From Dactylonectria macrodidyma (taxonomy: Eukaryota; Ascomycota; Sordariomycetes; Hypocreales; Nectriaceae), in the NCBI GenBank assembly GCA_020744425.1, contig JAGMUV010000005.1:1116001-1180000 (forward strand): a stretch of 64,000 nucleotides of DNA, written 5' to 3'. Shown here in pieces: positions 33,901 to 47,000 of the stretch. Every line of letters starts with the position of its first letter. Position 1 is the stretch's first letter. Both the position numbers and the translations under genes were made by a program. The notes beneath the pieces are model-generated. The model was not told the origin of the DNA, did no database searches, and saw nothing but the letters and a program-made list of their open reading frames with translations.

Positions 33901-36684
33901 AGCTGCAGGCCCCGAGATCCCCACAACAAGCCTCTGCCGAGAGGAGACGCTACAGCGCGGTGTGGATTCGAGGGCCGCGCGGGTGAAAGGCCAACTGGGC
34001 CACGGAACGGGCCTTCACCTCTCTCGCTGTCCAATTTCTCAGCTCATGGATTGCCGCGATGTATCGGCGGTATCGCATCTTGTCCTGTCTTCCCTCCGGT
34101 GTTCCCATACCAACTCGGTCCAACGTGCATACCCACGGCAAGTTGATGATGTTGATGGATTGATGCCAGAGGTCAGTCGGCAACTAAACCATTTCCGGAT
34201 GGTTGGCATAAGGCATAAGGCACAAGGCACAGCATCGCACCGCATGGCATGGCATAGGATGACACGGTCTGAGCAGTTCAGCCACGTGTGACAAGAAATC
34301 TCCCGCCGTGTGTCAAGGTATACATTAGCGCGGAGACGCCGTTGTGCAGCGTGGCAGCCCTGGCTCGAGACTGTTTCCAAATGCAGGTGGAGAGACAACC
34401 TGGACAAAGACTCACACAATTCTACCGCGGATAGGGCAAGCCAACATACAGGACGCCGCCGGCAAGGCGTTCGCGGCTGGTTGAGACGCTTCTCGCCAGA
34501 TCCGCTATCGATATCGCCGATATCAGGCGCAGCAGACGGCTCATGTCTCTTGGCCCTAGTCTTAACAAGCTCTGTTGGTCCTACACGGCCACATTCACGG
34601 TGTGCTCCTGGCGGTGCTCGCGCATCAGATGGACCATGTGTCAACATGGTTACCAGTTCAAGCAAAGCCCCCACTGCTCACAACGTGAAAACCCAGCAAC
34701 GCTCAAGTTCTCCTCTGTACTCCTCAATTAGGGAAAGAGGGCCGTTCGTTTATGTGGCGGAAAGATCTCTATACAGACTAACAAGACGAGCTGCCCGCCA
34801 GCAACGCCTCGCAGCGGGAACAGTTGGTGGTTGCCGTCTTCCACTCGGCTGTTGTTAAGCTTCCGCCTCCTCCTGTGCCGACGTCAGTTCCTGATAAACC
34901 CGCCGCCGCTAAACGGCCCTATGCCTCTTGGCTATCCTACAACGGGCTTAATTGACTTGCTTCGCGGATCATGTGCAACATCCGCCGTCTCCACTAGGCG
35001 TCTAAAGGCCCTAGCATCTTGATCGGGGGATGAAGCGCAAGGTTGGTGATGGGGTCCGCGAAACATGCCCGCCAACACAAGTGTTTGTAAAAGTTTTTTT
35101 TTGCTCATGGTGCCCGAGGCCAAATCGGAAGACTGCCTTGGTACATTTTGGGGGCCATTGGGCAACCCGCATCACACCGCGGCGTCATGACACATGTCGT
35201 ACAACGGTGCTAAGGGTGCAGTCTCAATCGAGTTTCGTAGATGGGGAACATGATGGTGGAGGGTGGGTAAAAGAAAGAGCAGGGGATTGAGTTGTTGGTG
35301 TGACAAGGGGATCGGGAGGTAACGAAATCCCGCCATGATCCATGTGGAAGCCAACGTGGCTTCTGTCGGTGACCAGCCAAGCAGGATTGTCACAAATGCC
35401 ACCATCTTGAGGATGGATGAATCCGCGGGCAAGTTTTGAGGCGGAAGGGCCGACGGGCGGATGGGGTTCCGATGACAGTCATCTGAAAATTGTCACCACA
35501 CGTCTTGCTGCAGCCCTTTCGGCATGGCGACCACTCGAGATCAGTGAGGCTGCGGCCGCGAGACTGGAGATTTCCACTTCGAGTGTCTGGCGGAGGGTGA
35601 TGGAGACGGTGTGCCCTTCAGTATGCTGGCAAGACACCAAATGGAGATAATTGAGAGACGAGGCGAACCAGACTTCATCCCCGTGCCGCGCCTCCAACGG
35701 CCCCTCACCCAAGGGTCATGATGTTCATGATGGTGCGCTGCTCGCGCATGGGACACCCCCATCATGAACACGCATCCATATACATCCAGTACTTGTCGGG
35801 CCATGCGCGCCGTCGAGGGCATCACAGCAACACCGCACCGCACCGCTTCCAGCATCACACACTACCCTCGCCAAATCGCACACCATTGCCCATCTTGCGT
35901 GGTTCGGGCTGCGGGCCACAATTTTGAGACGCACGAGAGTGGCTCATTTTCATCCCCTCCCGATGTGATGCAAGAAGATATGTCGATGTACAGGGCCCCG
36001 TCCTGCAATCCCGCATCCACATCCACATCTGCGTCCAAGTAGACCTCATCCATCCCTTCCCCCCCAATCTGACCCAACACAGTTAGTTAACACCCGCCCA
36101 CAAACGCACACCGCGCGGTCTGCATGGTTTCCCAACCCCGGTGCAACCGCGTCTGCAATTGGCATCTCCCCACAAGTCACCGACTCTCAGTGTGGACTGA
36201 TGTGTCTTTGACGTAAGGCCCCCCCAGGCAAACTGCCAACAGCACTGTGCTCCCGCCTACCCCATCTAGTGCTCTAAAGCCTGGTGGTTATATCTCCTCC
36301 CAAAGACTTCACTGCCCCTCCAACACCCTTCCTCCATCCCCTTTTGTGGTCTTTGCGGGGGCAGACAGCCGACAAAGAGGATGCCACTAACACCACACTC
36401 CCGCTCCCAACACGCACGCCCCCCCTCCCCTAACCAACCCTAACTAGCTACCAGTTCTAACTAACCAACCCTCCTACCTAACCAACCCAGCTCCGGGCTT
36501 CTCAACCACGGGAGGAACGAACACAACCAACACTCTCTGGCCCCTTGTTCGGTGGTGCTTTCGGGTGTTATTTCGACTTTGACCTCGTGGGCTTTCCTAG
36601 GCATCTGTGCTCCAAGTGTCATGGACGGCAGACATCCTCGCTCATTGACAACCGATGCCACTCGCTCGGGCCTGTGTCACCGAA
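30952..36684. other. Long gene-poor stretch, part 2
   Basis: No frame with convincing protein character. Simple or degenerate repeats include CATGCATGCATGCA near 32518 and GGCATAAGGCACAAGGCA-like units at 34205-34260. Confidence 0.5.
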
Positions 36685-36691
36685 TATATAA
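36685..36691 (+). promoter_or_regulatory. TATA box
   Basis: TATATAA, followed about 30-40 bases on by a CT/CA-rich leader. The first sensible ATG downstream is at 37226, so the 5' leader would be about 500 nt or contain an intron. Confidence 0.4.
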
Positions 36692-37225
36692 AGTCCGATG
36701 GCTTCTGCTCTCTTGCCGATAACCACCACTCATCCTCACCAAGAGCAGAAGCATCCTATCCAACACTGACTCGAAGACACCACCAGCTATTACCACCGGC
36801 CTCGCAGACTGAGTCGGAGCGTGACTGAAAGTCCTCGTCTTCTATATCCCTACAACTCCCTCAAGCTATACCATCCCTACTCAATATTCGTTTCTCCCGC
36901 ATCTGCTCCTTCAAGGACACAATACCCTGCCACGCACTTCTTCCTTCCTCACGAAACACCAGGACCTCCCGTCGGGACGTGTACAACCCAGGCACCCTTA
37001 CGCAAACTCCTCGGATACCGGCTTGTGTCAAGCTGTCAGTGCTGCATCAACTCCCCGGCTGCTCGACGTAACGGCTCCTCCCGCCCAAGTGGACCTCCCA
37101 CCACCTGTTCTCCAGACAGCTGATCACTTCAAGAATCGCATCCTTCAGGGTACTTAAACCCAGACTTACTACTTTCAACCTCCAATTCTCGTCCATTTTC
37201 CAAGAAATACAAGCAGCTGCCCATC

Positions 37226-37511
37226 ATGTGCCAGTGGAAAACGACACAGGTCTGGTCGGAGTGCGGCTGCAGATTGGAAACTCTGACACCCAAGCCCGCT
37301 TCCGGCTGCAGATGCCCGGCCGTTGTCAGGGACCAGGGACTTCAGCCATGGGTGGGCTATTGCATGCGTCCTCAGTGCCCGGCCCCTCCTCCAAAACAGT
37401 AGGTCAGTCTTCATATGCCCGTCCTTGTTTATCAAATCGAACTCTAGCTAACCCTTTCATGTGTGTCACAGACAACCTCTGCCCCCTCGAACTAGAGACC
37501 CTAAACTATAG
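37226..37511 (+). CDS. Small cysteine-rich protein, 70 aa, two exons
   Basis: Exons 37226-37398 and 37472-37511. The intron has donor GTAGGT, branch GCTAAC and acceptor CACAG, and 213 coding nt result. The product starts MCQWKTTQVWSECGCRLETL and continues with CRCP, YC and QCP, giving seven Cys in the first ~50 residues. The tail is Pro/Arg-rich. There is no signal peptide, so it is probably intracellular and perhaps metal- or zinc-binding rather than a secreted effector. A TATA box 540 bases upstream could be its promoter. I recognise the MCxW...CxC style from short fungal proteins of unknown role, but this is weak. Confidence 0.5.
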
Positions 37512-40500
37512 AAATCGTCGGCCTCACGGCAGTGGCAATTATGAAGTTCCGGCTCCTTAAAACTAGGGTTAGGGGACGAGAACGGCTCGCAAGAGATGGC
37601 ACTTTTCAGAGTTCAACCAGACTCCCTTCACAATCGATCCCGATACTTTTTTCCTTTTCCGTCTTTTACTTTGATCTTTCTTTTCTTTTCTTCTCATTCT
37701 TGTTCCTTGTCTCTTTTGTGTTTGGCTTTGAATCTCTACTTCCGTTCTAGGTGATGCCATTATCGGGGCTCTGGATGTCACCGAGCTGGCAAGCTGTTGA
37801 TTGACAATTTTGTTGGTACGTGTACCCGGAGTGGTGGACCAGGAGCAGGGGAGGACGGGCTGGAGGAACATCAAGTGGGGGCAGGGGGTGTGCGGATAAG
37901 GGGCTTAGGATTCAAGGGAGCAGCTTTGACAGCAGGGCCCCTGAGCTTGGTAGCATTGAGGCTCGATGCCATGGATTGTCGATTATTCGCTTTTGATTTT
38001 GAGATTTATTTCCTTCATTTTTGACCACTTTCCCTTCTTCTTTTTTGGCTACTGCCGATGAATACGATCGAGTTATTTTGTTGACTTTTTTTTGGTTGCG
38101 CCGTCTCTCCTTGGGGGCGGCTTGCTCTCAGCTTGCAGGTTCGTGCAGTGAAGTTGCTTTAGCCCTGAGGGGACTGATGGGGACTGCTGGGGCGCTGGAG
38201 CACTGGAGCACTTGACCCACACAGGCTGAAGGTGCCCTGGCCACATGCTGCAACCCGCTACCTTTCCAGGCCACGGGCCACAATCAACCAACCAACCAAC
38301 ACGACCAGCAGCAGCAGCAGCAGCAGCCACAGCCAACAGGGCGACCAACAATGAGAGTGGGAGAAAAGACGACTCATTCGTCACTGCCCCATCCTACCAC
38401 AGGAACAACACCAGCCTTTCACAGCCCCATCCTGCCACAGGAACAAAACAACGCCACAACCTTCAAATCTGCCTCGCTGTTGCGGGGTGCGTACAAGAAT
38501 GTTCGATATGAAATGCTGGACTGAAAATGCCTGACAGAAACGAGTTTGCCTGCCGACAAAACAGCCGCTCGGCAGATGAACGTTGGCGCGTGGGGGGGGG
38601 GGGTGGTGGGTGAGTGACAAGCGGGCCATGTGGCCGCCAGTCGTCAATCGATTGTTCCAGTCCCCAAGGTACACACAAGCGTGGTTCGTGAGATGGGCAT
38701 TTCGATGATGACGAAAGAAGGATGATGCACAGAGACGCAAACAGACAAACTCTAGCAAAAAAGTAGTCAACCACCCATCTGCTCGGAGCCGGTCCATTGT
38801 GGTGCAGAACTCGGCACGAACAGCAAGCAAAAAGTAACCTCCGAACGTACAGAAAGAAGCACAAGCTGACACTGCGTACAACGTACAACGTACAACGTAC
38901 AACGCACTCACAGAGCACCCACCTGAAGAAGCTCACACATGCATACAAAGTACGCCCCAAGGCATGCGCGCAATATTGACTGACAGGACGAACCGTGCTC
39001 ACGTCACTGACTCACGCATGCACACAGACAGACTCACACAATCTCTGTCTCTTCCTACCTTACCTATTCTTCTCTATTATTCTCCCCTATTATTCTCCCC
39101 CTCCACGACGAACCAAAACGCCCCTCGCCTCCAAGCCACCTCAACCGTGCTGTGTAAGTTTAAGCGCCGGCACCCGCATTGGCGGCGCCTTTTTCTCTCT
39201 TTTTCTTTCTTCCCCCTCCCCCCCTTCCCCCTGTCCCTGCTGGCGTGACGATCACCCCGGTTCATGGACGCTGAGAAATAGCGAAAGCGGGGGGGCACGA
39301 TCAACACCCCCCCGGTCCTTCCTCGCTAGTGCACATACAGCAAATGGATCTTTCTGTCAGTCCCGCGTAGGGCGAGAAAGCGCGGAAAATGGCCTTGTCG
39401 GTGAAGCTGGTCGCCGGGAATTCGGGTATTGGAAGATGAGAAGCTTGTCAGACACCCTGTTGTTGGGTCGACATTTTCATCCTTGAGTCGGTGTAGTGTC
39501 GTGACTTTTCAATTTCTTACCTTACATTTACCGTCCTCCCGCCATCTACACCAGACCTGTTTTTGCGCCACGCAGGGCTCCTCGCATCCATGTCGTATCA
39601 TGTGATGACATCAATCGGTTGCGCTGGTCCATGGGTCCGGGGAGGGTGGGAGGGGCAGGGATCTGAGATGAGATGAAAAACCCAAGGGTTTTTAGTCAAC
39701 AAATCGCTTCTCTTTGAAGTTCTACTAATTTATCTTGATGCTCAGAAGATGCAAGCTGGGAGAGAGACTGAGGAACGGAGACAAAGAGACAGAGACGTGG
39801 TGCTACATGCATCCGCCCCATCTCTTCCATCTCATAGGTGTGACCTGTGCTGACGGAGCGGACCAAAGGATACAGAGAGGGGGGGGAGGGCCTGAGAACT
39901 TCTGCTCGGGTTGGGCTTCGGACAATCCAAGTTGCGAGCGAGCAACCAACAGAACGCACCCCTCCATCCAGCCCTTGGGGAATGAGAACGACAAGAAGAA
40001 GAAAAAGTGGCGCGCCAGAATCAAAAAGAATTTCTAGATTTATATCCGTGACATGCCTGAATTGGTAGGTGAGTGTACAAACCCGCGCGGGTGGTTTGAC
40101 AGGCATGTCTACCTCATTCAATACCCGGATATCGTGACACCCTCGGTTGGCCCGTATGCTCGCCACGACAAGTAGCCCTTTTTCCCATTTCAACTGAGAG
40201 AGAAAGTGTCCACTCGGCCCGTCATTCGTGACCCCGCCCAGCCTGGTTGCCTATTCGTATCGCGGGTCCTGCCCGCATCCTTTCACTTTGGCAGACGTCA
40301 CAAGAGATCACCAGGACGGCCAGCGATGCGGCTGGGCAACCTGCCTAACAATTACACACCCTGGACCATTATTCTCTTGTCACTCTTCCCGGCCCTTCTT
40401 TTTTTTTAAGGTGCCTGCCGCTAAACCTTGTACCCCCCGAGGATGCCCGTCATTCTCTTTGATTTCCCACGCCACAAACCCGTTCCGCCGCCAAACCCTT

Positions 40501-40620
40501 GCACGGTGCAACCCTACCCCCATCCCTTCATCGTCCCCCTCCCCCTGATGAGAAAAATACCACACACGAATGACGCCCTATGACAAGATAAAAAAAGTAT
40601 ACGGGAGACTCCATACATCA
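37512..40620. other. Gene-poor, simple-repeat-rich sequence
   Basis: Contains T-rich tracts (37640-37740, 38020-38100), CCAACCAACCAACC and CAG repeats near 38285-38330, a G run at 38592-38603 and CT tracts. No supported gene. Confidence 0.5.
38875..38903 (+). repeat. (CGTACAA)4 microsatellite
   Basis: Four perfect 7-nt units, CGTACAACGTACAACGTACA and on. Confidence 0.9.
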
Positions 40621-43240
40621 GTTAATGGTATTTCATAATAAAGGTGCCAATGAAAATGAGGAAAATGCGGATTTATCTACAAACCTCACTCTGAAGACAC
40701 AAAGCAAATCAATGCATTGGACTTGGTGGGTGTCCACAGAGGGAATGAGGGCTCGTCTTTTTGGGGTCCGATATGAGAAGTTGAATGTTCTAGGATACCA
40801 TCGTCAGGATTGTAACCTTCCTCGTCGACATCCGCCTTGTCAGAGTCCGCTCAATCGTCTCCAGCCAGTGTTAGGTTCCATCAGTGTTCAGATGACGTAG
40901 CTGCAAGAGACTTGCTCTCACCCATGTTCAGCTACATCGCCTAGTTCTTATTCCCGGGTAGATCTATTATCAATCGAGCGACCTGCTTTTGTACCTCCCG
41001 GATGATGACCCTGCTTTCACATTCTAATAGCAGCCACTCTGGGTGCTTGAAAATCTCCTCCTTAGCGTTCCTGAGATTTTGTAGTTCCCGAAAAAGAACC
41101 TACTTCGTTGTCTTAGCACCATATAAGACGCTTGGCCTGTTACAGAGCAGTGATGGCAGTCCCATACACAATGGTCCTTTTTTACGACTCAAAGATGCTT
41201 CACTATGATGTGTTCCTGAGCTACTGGAGAAATAGTACGGCTGAGAACCTAGGTCAAAGCTTTGCTTTTGCAGCTATTGGGTCTCACAATATTCGCCTCG
41301 AGATTTTCTTGCCTCGTTCGTTGGGCTCGCAGCACGGCTTCTGGGAGCCGGCCCAGAGGATCTCAGTGTATTGAAGACACTCACTCTTTTCCTTGATGCT
41401 ACACGCAAAGCCACCCTATTTATTAGGCGAAAAGAGGTAAAAAGATTATTAGAGGCGCTAAATTCTTTCCTTAATGCTATATATAAATTGACCCTATTTA
41501 CTAAGTGAGGCGAAGTAGAACTTATCCTAAGAGTAGAAGAGATCCGCTCTAATATGGTTTCATTCCTTGGACATGAGGAGAGGAGCCGGCAGAGCCTGAT
41601 GATGTGATGCAAACCTGAGGCTCGCTTTGCGTTTTCGAATGTGTAATCTGTGCATCAAAACCCGGGGGCGGCTATGGTGGTAGAACACGTCGTGGGTACT
41701 TGCCCAGCCTTGAGGACGCTGGAATATAAATCTTCCCTACAAATGGCAATGCCATATCTCAGAAGGCATGTTGTCAAGAACAATGAGAACATGGTACAAA
41801 TGAGCGTATCAAACGGCCGAATGGCAGCTGCTATCAGCAAAAAGTCAGGTGAGAGTGAAAACGAGCAACAAGCGACTAACAGCAAAACCAAACGCTGGGC
41901 CGGCAAGAGTGATACAGCCTGTGTGTGGAACTTGGCGGCTGGCTCCCGAAGTACTTACCCTTCTCTTCTTCTACCCCAGTCTGATCGACACCATTCAATC
42001 CGAGCACCCACCGTCCATGAAATTCTTCCGCCAATCGTCATCATCTGCCTTGAGGCATTGGGGCATTTACGTGCTGGTTCTCGGCAAATCTGGCGCAATT
42101 CCCCTCCTCTACCTCAGGTCGGTACAAATGCACTGCGTGGTGTTCCAGCTCCGTGGGCTACCTAAGTCCAAGGACTACGGCGTGGCGTCCCATCATCCCT
42201 AAAGAAAGTGGTCTTCAGAGTGAGGTTTATTGGATAGACTGGTGTTTGTATTGTTTTAATTAGCATCTTTATCACAGAACTTTATTGACCAACTCATGTC
42301 TGAACCCTCTTGGATGCTTTCGTCCTTTACTCTTATTCATAGGAGTCATAGTATTCGTTTCTTTTCTTTTCTTCCTCCAGAGGAAGGGATGGTGGTGGGA
42401 TGGGGGTGGAAGCTTAGAGTAACACACTTCTCTCCAAACATCACCATTATCGACGGTGCACAGGCGACACTTTTACACTTTTAGATAATGAGAGACGGCG
42501 CACCCGAATTAAGGCAGCGCAATTGTGAAGAACGAATGAGGTTTCCTTCATAAATATGGGTCCTGATAATATACATACACGTACTGGGCTTAGATTCATT
42601 GCGCAAAGCAGCACGTTGACACACCAGTCAAGATGTGTTGATAAGATGGTTTATGCGCAACCCGTCCCAGTACCATCGATCCAACAACCAACATGTCCCG
42701 GTTGGCAATCAGTCCCACGACTTGCGAACAAAGAAAACAACCAGAAACTCTCTTCGTCCTCGTTCAAGCTCGTCTGGCAAGCATCTCCCCATTTTCTCCA
42801 CTTGGGGGGCGGCCGTCTCAGCTTGCTCCATGTAAATGGCCTCAGATGGGGCCGCATAGCCACGATGGTCCAAAACCCGCTACTTTAGAATTCGCAACTA
42901 ACGGCCTAGCTAAGAACACTTACCATAATTCCCACGGACACCCCTCCCAGAAATGAGAGAGAGTCACTGCCAACATCCGGAAATCCCTCCTGTTGGCGTT
43001 GGTGGTAGTTGGTGGTAGTTGGGAAATTTGCCCCCATCTAGCTTCCAAAAAGACTCATTTCAAAATGAATCCTTCCGACCTGAATACCTAGACCTAGGTA
43101 AGGCAGTTTCGCGAACACTCCCCCAACAGTCAACACTGCCTCATGCCCGCAACTACCACAATCCGCCTACCAGCTCCTCTTCAGCTCTCTGCTCAGCCTG
43201 ATCCTTTGTTTTACATGGCATTCAGCTATACGCCCCTCCT
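40621..43240. other. Gene-poor sequence with degraded fragments
   Basis: Frames are short and interrupted. Includes the tandem repeat at 41385-41520. No intact gene is seen. Confidence 0.45.
41385..41520 (+). repeat. Two degenerate ~60-bp direct repeats
   Basis: Units 41385-41442 and 41462-41520 share TTCTTTCCTTxATGCTAxA and CCCTATTTAxTAxG. The second is more AT-rich. On the plus strand they encode paired LFLDATRKATLF / SFLNAIYKLTLF segments, suggesting a repeated-domain relic. Confidence 0.5.
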
Positions 43241-43464
43241 AGGGAAGGAAAACACCGCATACATTAATAACAGCTACTATAAAATAAGCCGATTATAATA
43301 GCTAAATTATTACCAAATAAGAATCTAAAAAATATATCAAAAAAGTCAAAAAGTGAACTAAACGTAGCTATAAATCATTATTCTATATTAAATTTCCCAA
43401 ATTAATTCTAAGGGCGTAAAATATCGTAATACTCTGTGGTGTGTGGTGTTTTTCTGCCACCCCT
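43241..43464. mobile_element. MITE-like element, copy B (~224 bp)
   Basis: The left end is AGGGAAGGAAAACACCGCAT. The reverse complement of the right end is AGGGGTGGCAGAAAAACACC. The interior is extremely AT-rich. It is the same length as copy C and shares its ends and an internal CTAAATTA...CCAAATAAG string. The extreme AT content may be RIP. Confidence 0.55.
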
Positions 43465-44056
43465 TGACGCCCTCGGCAGGGATATCACTCCCAGCTACTA
43501 CGTGCTATACGCCGAGGGATTGTCTCCCGTAGGCGTGGACAGTTTCACAACATCCAACAAATCTCACAAGGAACAAGAGCCTACAACGGCTTCCTTTCGC
43601 AAAATAGGCCAATTCATTCCAGGGTTCTGCAAATGCTGCTCTATCCGCGCCACTAGGCTCGCAGTCTTGATTCCAATCTGGATCTCATCTCCCTATATTC
43701 ATTTCAATCCCCAACCCCAGTCCCCACTGCCTCCTTCGCTGTCCTCATCGATATTGTACACGTCAGCTATTACAATGCCCCTACCTCCTCCCCTCACTTG
43801 CACGATCTGAAACGGACTTATTCCTTTTCTTCTTTTTTTTTCGGTGCGTTTTCTTCTCTGCCATATTTGCCAACCTTGTTTTCGGGTCTATGATGCTTCC
43901 CTCCCACCAAGAAAAAAAAAACCATAAAAACTAATGACAACCCGTGTCACATATGCATTATTCAATCAAAATTAATCATTTTTCGGCGAATTAGGAGAGC
44001 TGGATGGCGAGTTAGTCAAGGTGCCAAGTGTGTCAACTTGGTTGGTGTAAGACATA
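43465..44056. other. RPB1 3' flank
   Basis: CT-rich followed by A/T-rich sequence. The AATTAATC and A-rich segments at 43910-43985 may include the RPB1 polyadenylation region. No gene is seen. Confidence 0.5.
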
Positions 44057-47000
44057 CTACTGGTTTCCAGACGTTCCCGGACCAGGGGTCCGAGGAGAGA
44101 AAGAAGGCGACGTAGGCGAGTAGCTCGGGCTAGTGGGCGAGTGCTGCTGGCCGGGACTCCTCTGCGGGAAGCCTGGGCTCGTGGGAGAGTACGCTTCGGG
44201 AGACGTCGGAGACCATGTAGGGGATGCCGGCGAGTATGAAGGGGAGGTGGCATGGAGGTTGGGCGACGCCGGGCTGTAGTTGGGACTGGCCGGAGAGTAG
44301 CTGGGAGACGTGGGCGAGTTGAACTGCTGCGCCGGCGATGTCGGCGAGTAATGTCGAGGAGAAGAAGGCGACGCAGGCGAGTAGCTGGGCGACGTTGGGC
44401 TGTAGTTGGGCGACGCCGGGCTAGTAGGCCGCATCATGGGCGATGTGGGCGAGAACGACGGAGACGAAGGGCTGAAAGAAGGCGACGTAGCGTATCTGGG
44501 CATGCCTCCATCGATCATTGGCGAAGTAGGAGAGTAGCCTGTATTCGGAGACGAAGGAGAGTATCCTCCGCCCATACCAGGACCGAAAGGCGAAGTGGGC
44601 GAGGTGCTGAACGGGCTGGCAGCGCCTGTACGGTACGGGCTCATTGAGCCTGTTCCATAGCCGCCACCATTGTACTCCGTGACAAAGCCAGCCGGAGTAT
44701 CGGATCCGGCACCCTGGATGGGCGAGAAGTTTCCAGCCGCAGGCGAACTGAGACTACTAAGGTAGCCCGAGTCGGCCATTGGAGATCCAGTGTCGTAAGG
44801 AGTGGCTGCACCCTCACCCTGGCCATCCTTGACAGGCATTCCAGGCATCAGGCCCATGCGGGAATTGTCAGAGATGACCGTCTCGAGCATCTTGGGATCC
44901 AGCAGCACGTCAAAGTTGCCAGTTCCCATCGGGGCCATCTGACCAAGCATGACGTTCTCAGAGATACCTCGGCAATCGTCAAGTTCACCTGTTGCAGCAG
45001 CCTCCAGCAGAATTTCCACAGTCTCCTCAAAGGAACAACGCATCAGTGCACCAGTGTCCGCACGGTTGATACCATGTCGAGTAACAGCCGAGATAGATCC
45101 ACGATACGTCATCACGTCAACGAGTAGCGCAATGTGACGATGGTTGACGTACGAACCGTCAAACGCCAACACATTGGTCAACTCCTTCACCAAGGCGGAA
45201 CGAGCGGCTTCGATACCAAATACCTCGACAACTTGCCAAAGGTCATTGGTGTAGGTCCGGGTTGGGTCGACGCCGTTTACAGCCAAGACCTCTCGCAAAG
45301 CGGAACCGCTGGTATCCAGGTACCACTGTGTGCATCGCGGGTCATCCTTGATCGCAAGCAGTGCGCCGTCAGGGCTCTCAACCATCCGGGTACCCTTGGT
45401 CAAGAAAGCTCGTTCAACACCTGGTACGCCACGAAGGGTCAGAGTGTCTAGAAGATGGGCCTCGAGACGCTTCAGCATCACGTCGTCTTCCATCTTGCCG
45501 TCGCCATCTTCGTCCTTGTCACCGGCCGAGATGGTTCGGATACGAATCACCTGTTGATCGGCGTTGTTGTCACTGAAGATGATTGACAGGTCGGTGGGGT
45601 ACTCCTCCTTGATGCGCTGCGCAACGTCATCAATCTTAATCTCCTTATCCAGCAACTTCTGTCGATCCAAGGTAATACGCAGCAGCCACCTTGACTGCTG
45701 ATCAATAGTGTCCTGGGTATCATCAGGGATCAAGAAGTAGGACTCGACCATATCCACATCCGCCTCGATGTTAGTTGCCTGAATGTCGGGATCATAGTAA
45801 ATCTCAGTGACCGAGGTCACGGAACGCAGGTTGGTGTATTCGACCAAACTTCGCAGTTTCTTCGCCTGTTCCTGCTTTGCGAGTTTCTCGCCCAAGTACA
45901 CGGCCATGCTAGGCGTCTTGATGTTCTTTGCCAGGTTGAGAATTTCCTTGAGACGAGGCACACCCAGGGTGACGTTCTTGGAGGACACACCAGCGAAATG
46001 GAAGGTGTTCAAGGTCATCTGAGTCGCGGGCTCTCCGATGGACTGGGCAGCCAAGACACCAACCATCTCACCCGGACTGACGAAAGCTCGGTCCCACCTG
46101 TTGAGCAGTTCGCCCAGGATGTGGTCAAAAGCAAGCTTGTTCAGACGATGATCCTTAACAATCTCCTTGAAAGACAGCCGGGACCGCACCAGCGCCTTCC
46201 AGAGAATAGTGGCGTTGGCATCGGCTTCAAGGGAGATTGGATCAGTTCCACGAACAATCTTCATCTTGTTCAGCATCTCTTGAATGGAAACAATGACATC
46301 CGACGGTCGCAGGTTACTACGATCGTTAGCCTTGACGTTGAAAACACGCTTGGCCGACTCGATAACACGGCCAATGTGAAGAGGAAGTTGCATCATCTCC
46401 TCAGTCATCTTGGACTTGTTGACTCCTCGAACCACCCGACGGTCATTGAGCAATGCGTCCCATTCGGAGTCAAGGAGGGCCATTGAAGGCTTGTCTCCAG
46501 TCAGCTCATTGCCATACTCGTACTCGTTCTTGAACCAGTCTGGAGGGTTGGCAAGATCCAGTCGGTACTTCTTCTCGAATGCAGCGTCCGACATATTGAG
46601 AATTCCAAGCTTCTGTTTCTCAATGCACATAGCATCAAGACCATCTTCACCGTAAAGGAATTGGACAATATCTCCCAAAGAGTTACGCACAGTTCCGTCG
46701 TACCGCGCGCTCAAGTCCTCAAGCGCCTTGACCAGTCGACGTTGGATGTAACCGGTTTCGGCAGTCTTGACTGCGGTATCGATGAGACCTTCTCGACCAG
46801 CCATGGCGTGGAAGAAGAACTCGGAGGGAGTAAGGCCACGGAGATAAGAGTTCTCGACGAAACCTCGGGCTTCGGGAGAGTAATCGTCCTTGGTGAAGTG
46901 GGGAAGCGTACGGTACTTGAAACCAAAGGGAATACGCTTTCCTTCGACAATCTGCTGACCCACAAGGGCAGTCATCTGGGAGATGTTGATGGATGAACCC

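Noticed and set aside
34039..34858. Overlapping 211- and 182-codon frames on opposite strands
   Set aside because: Low-complexity composition and mutual overlap; neither shows protein family features.
38381..39002. Minus-strand frames with hydrophobic Cys/Phe/Val-rich starts
   Set aside because: The hydrophobic stretch is produced by translating the CGTACAA microsatellite and neighbouring simple sequence.
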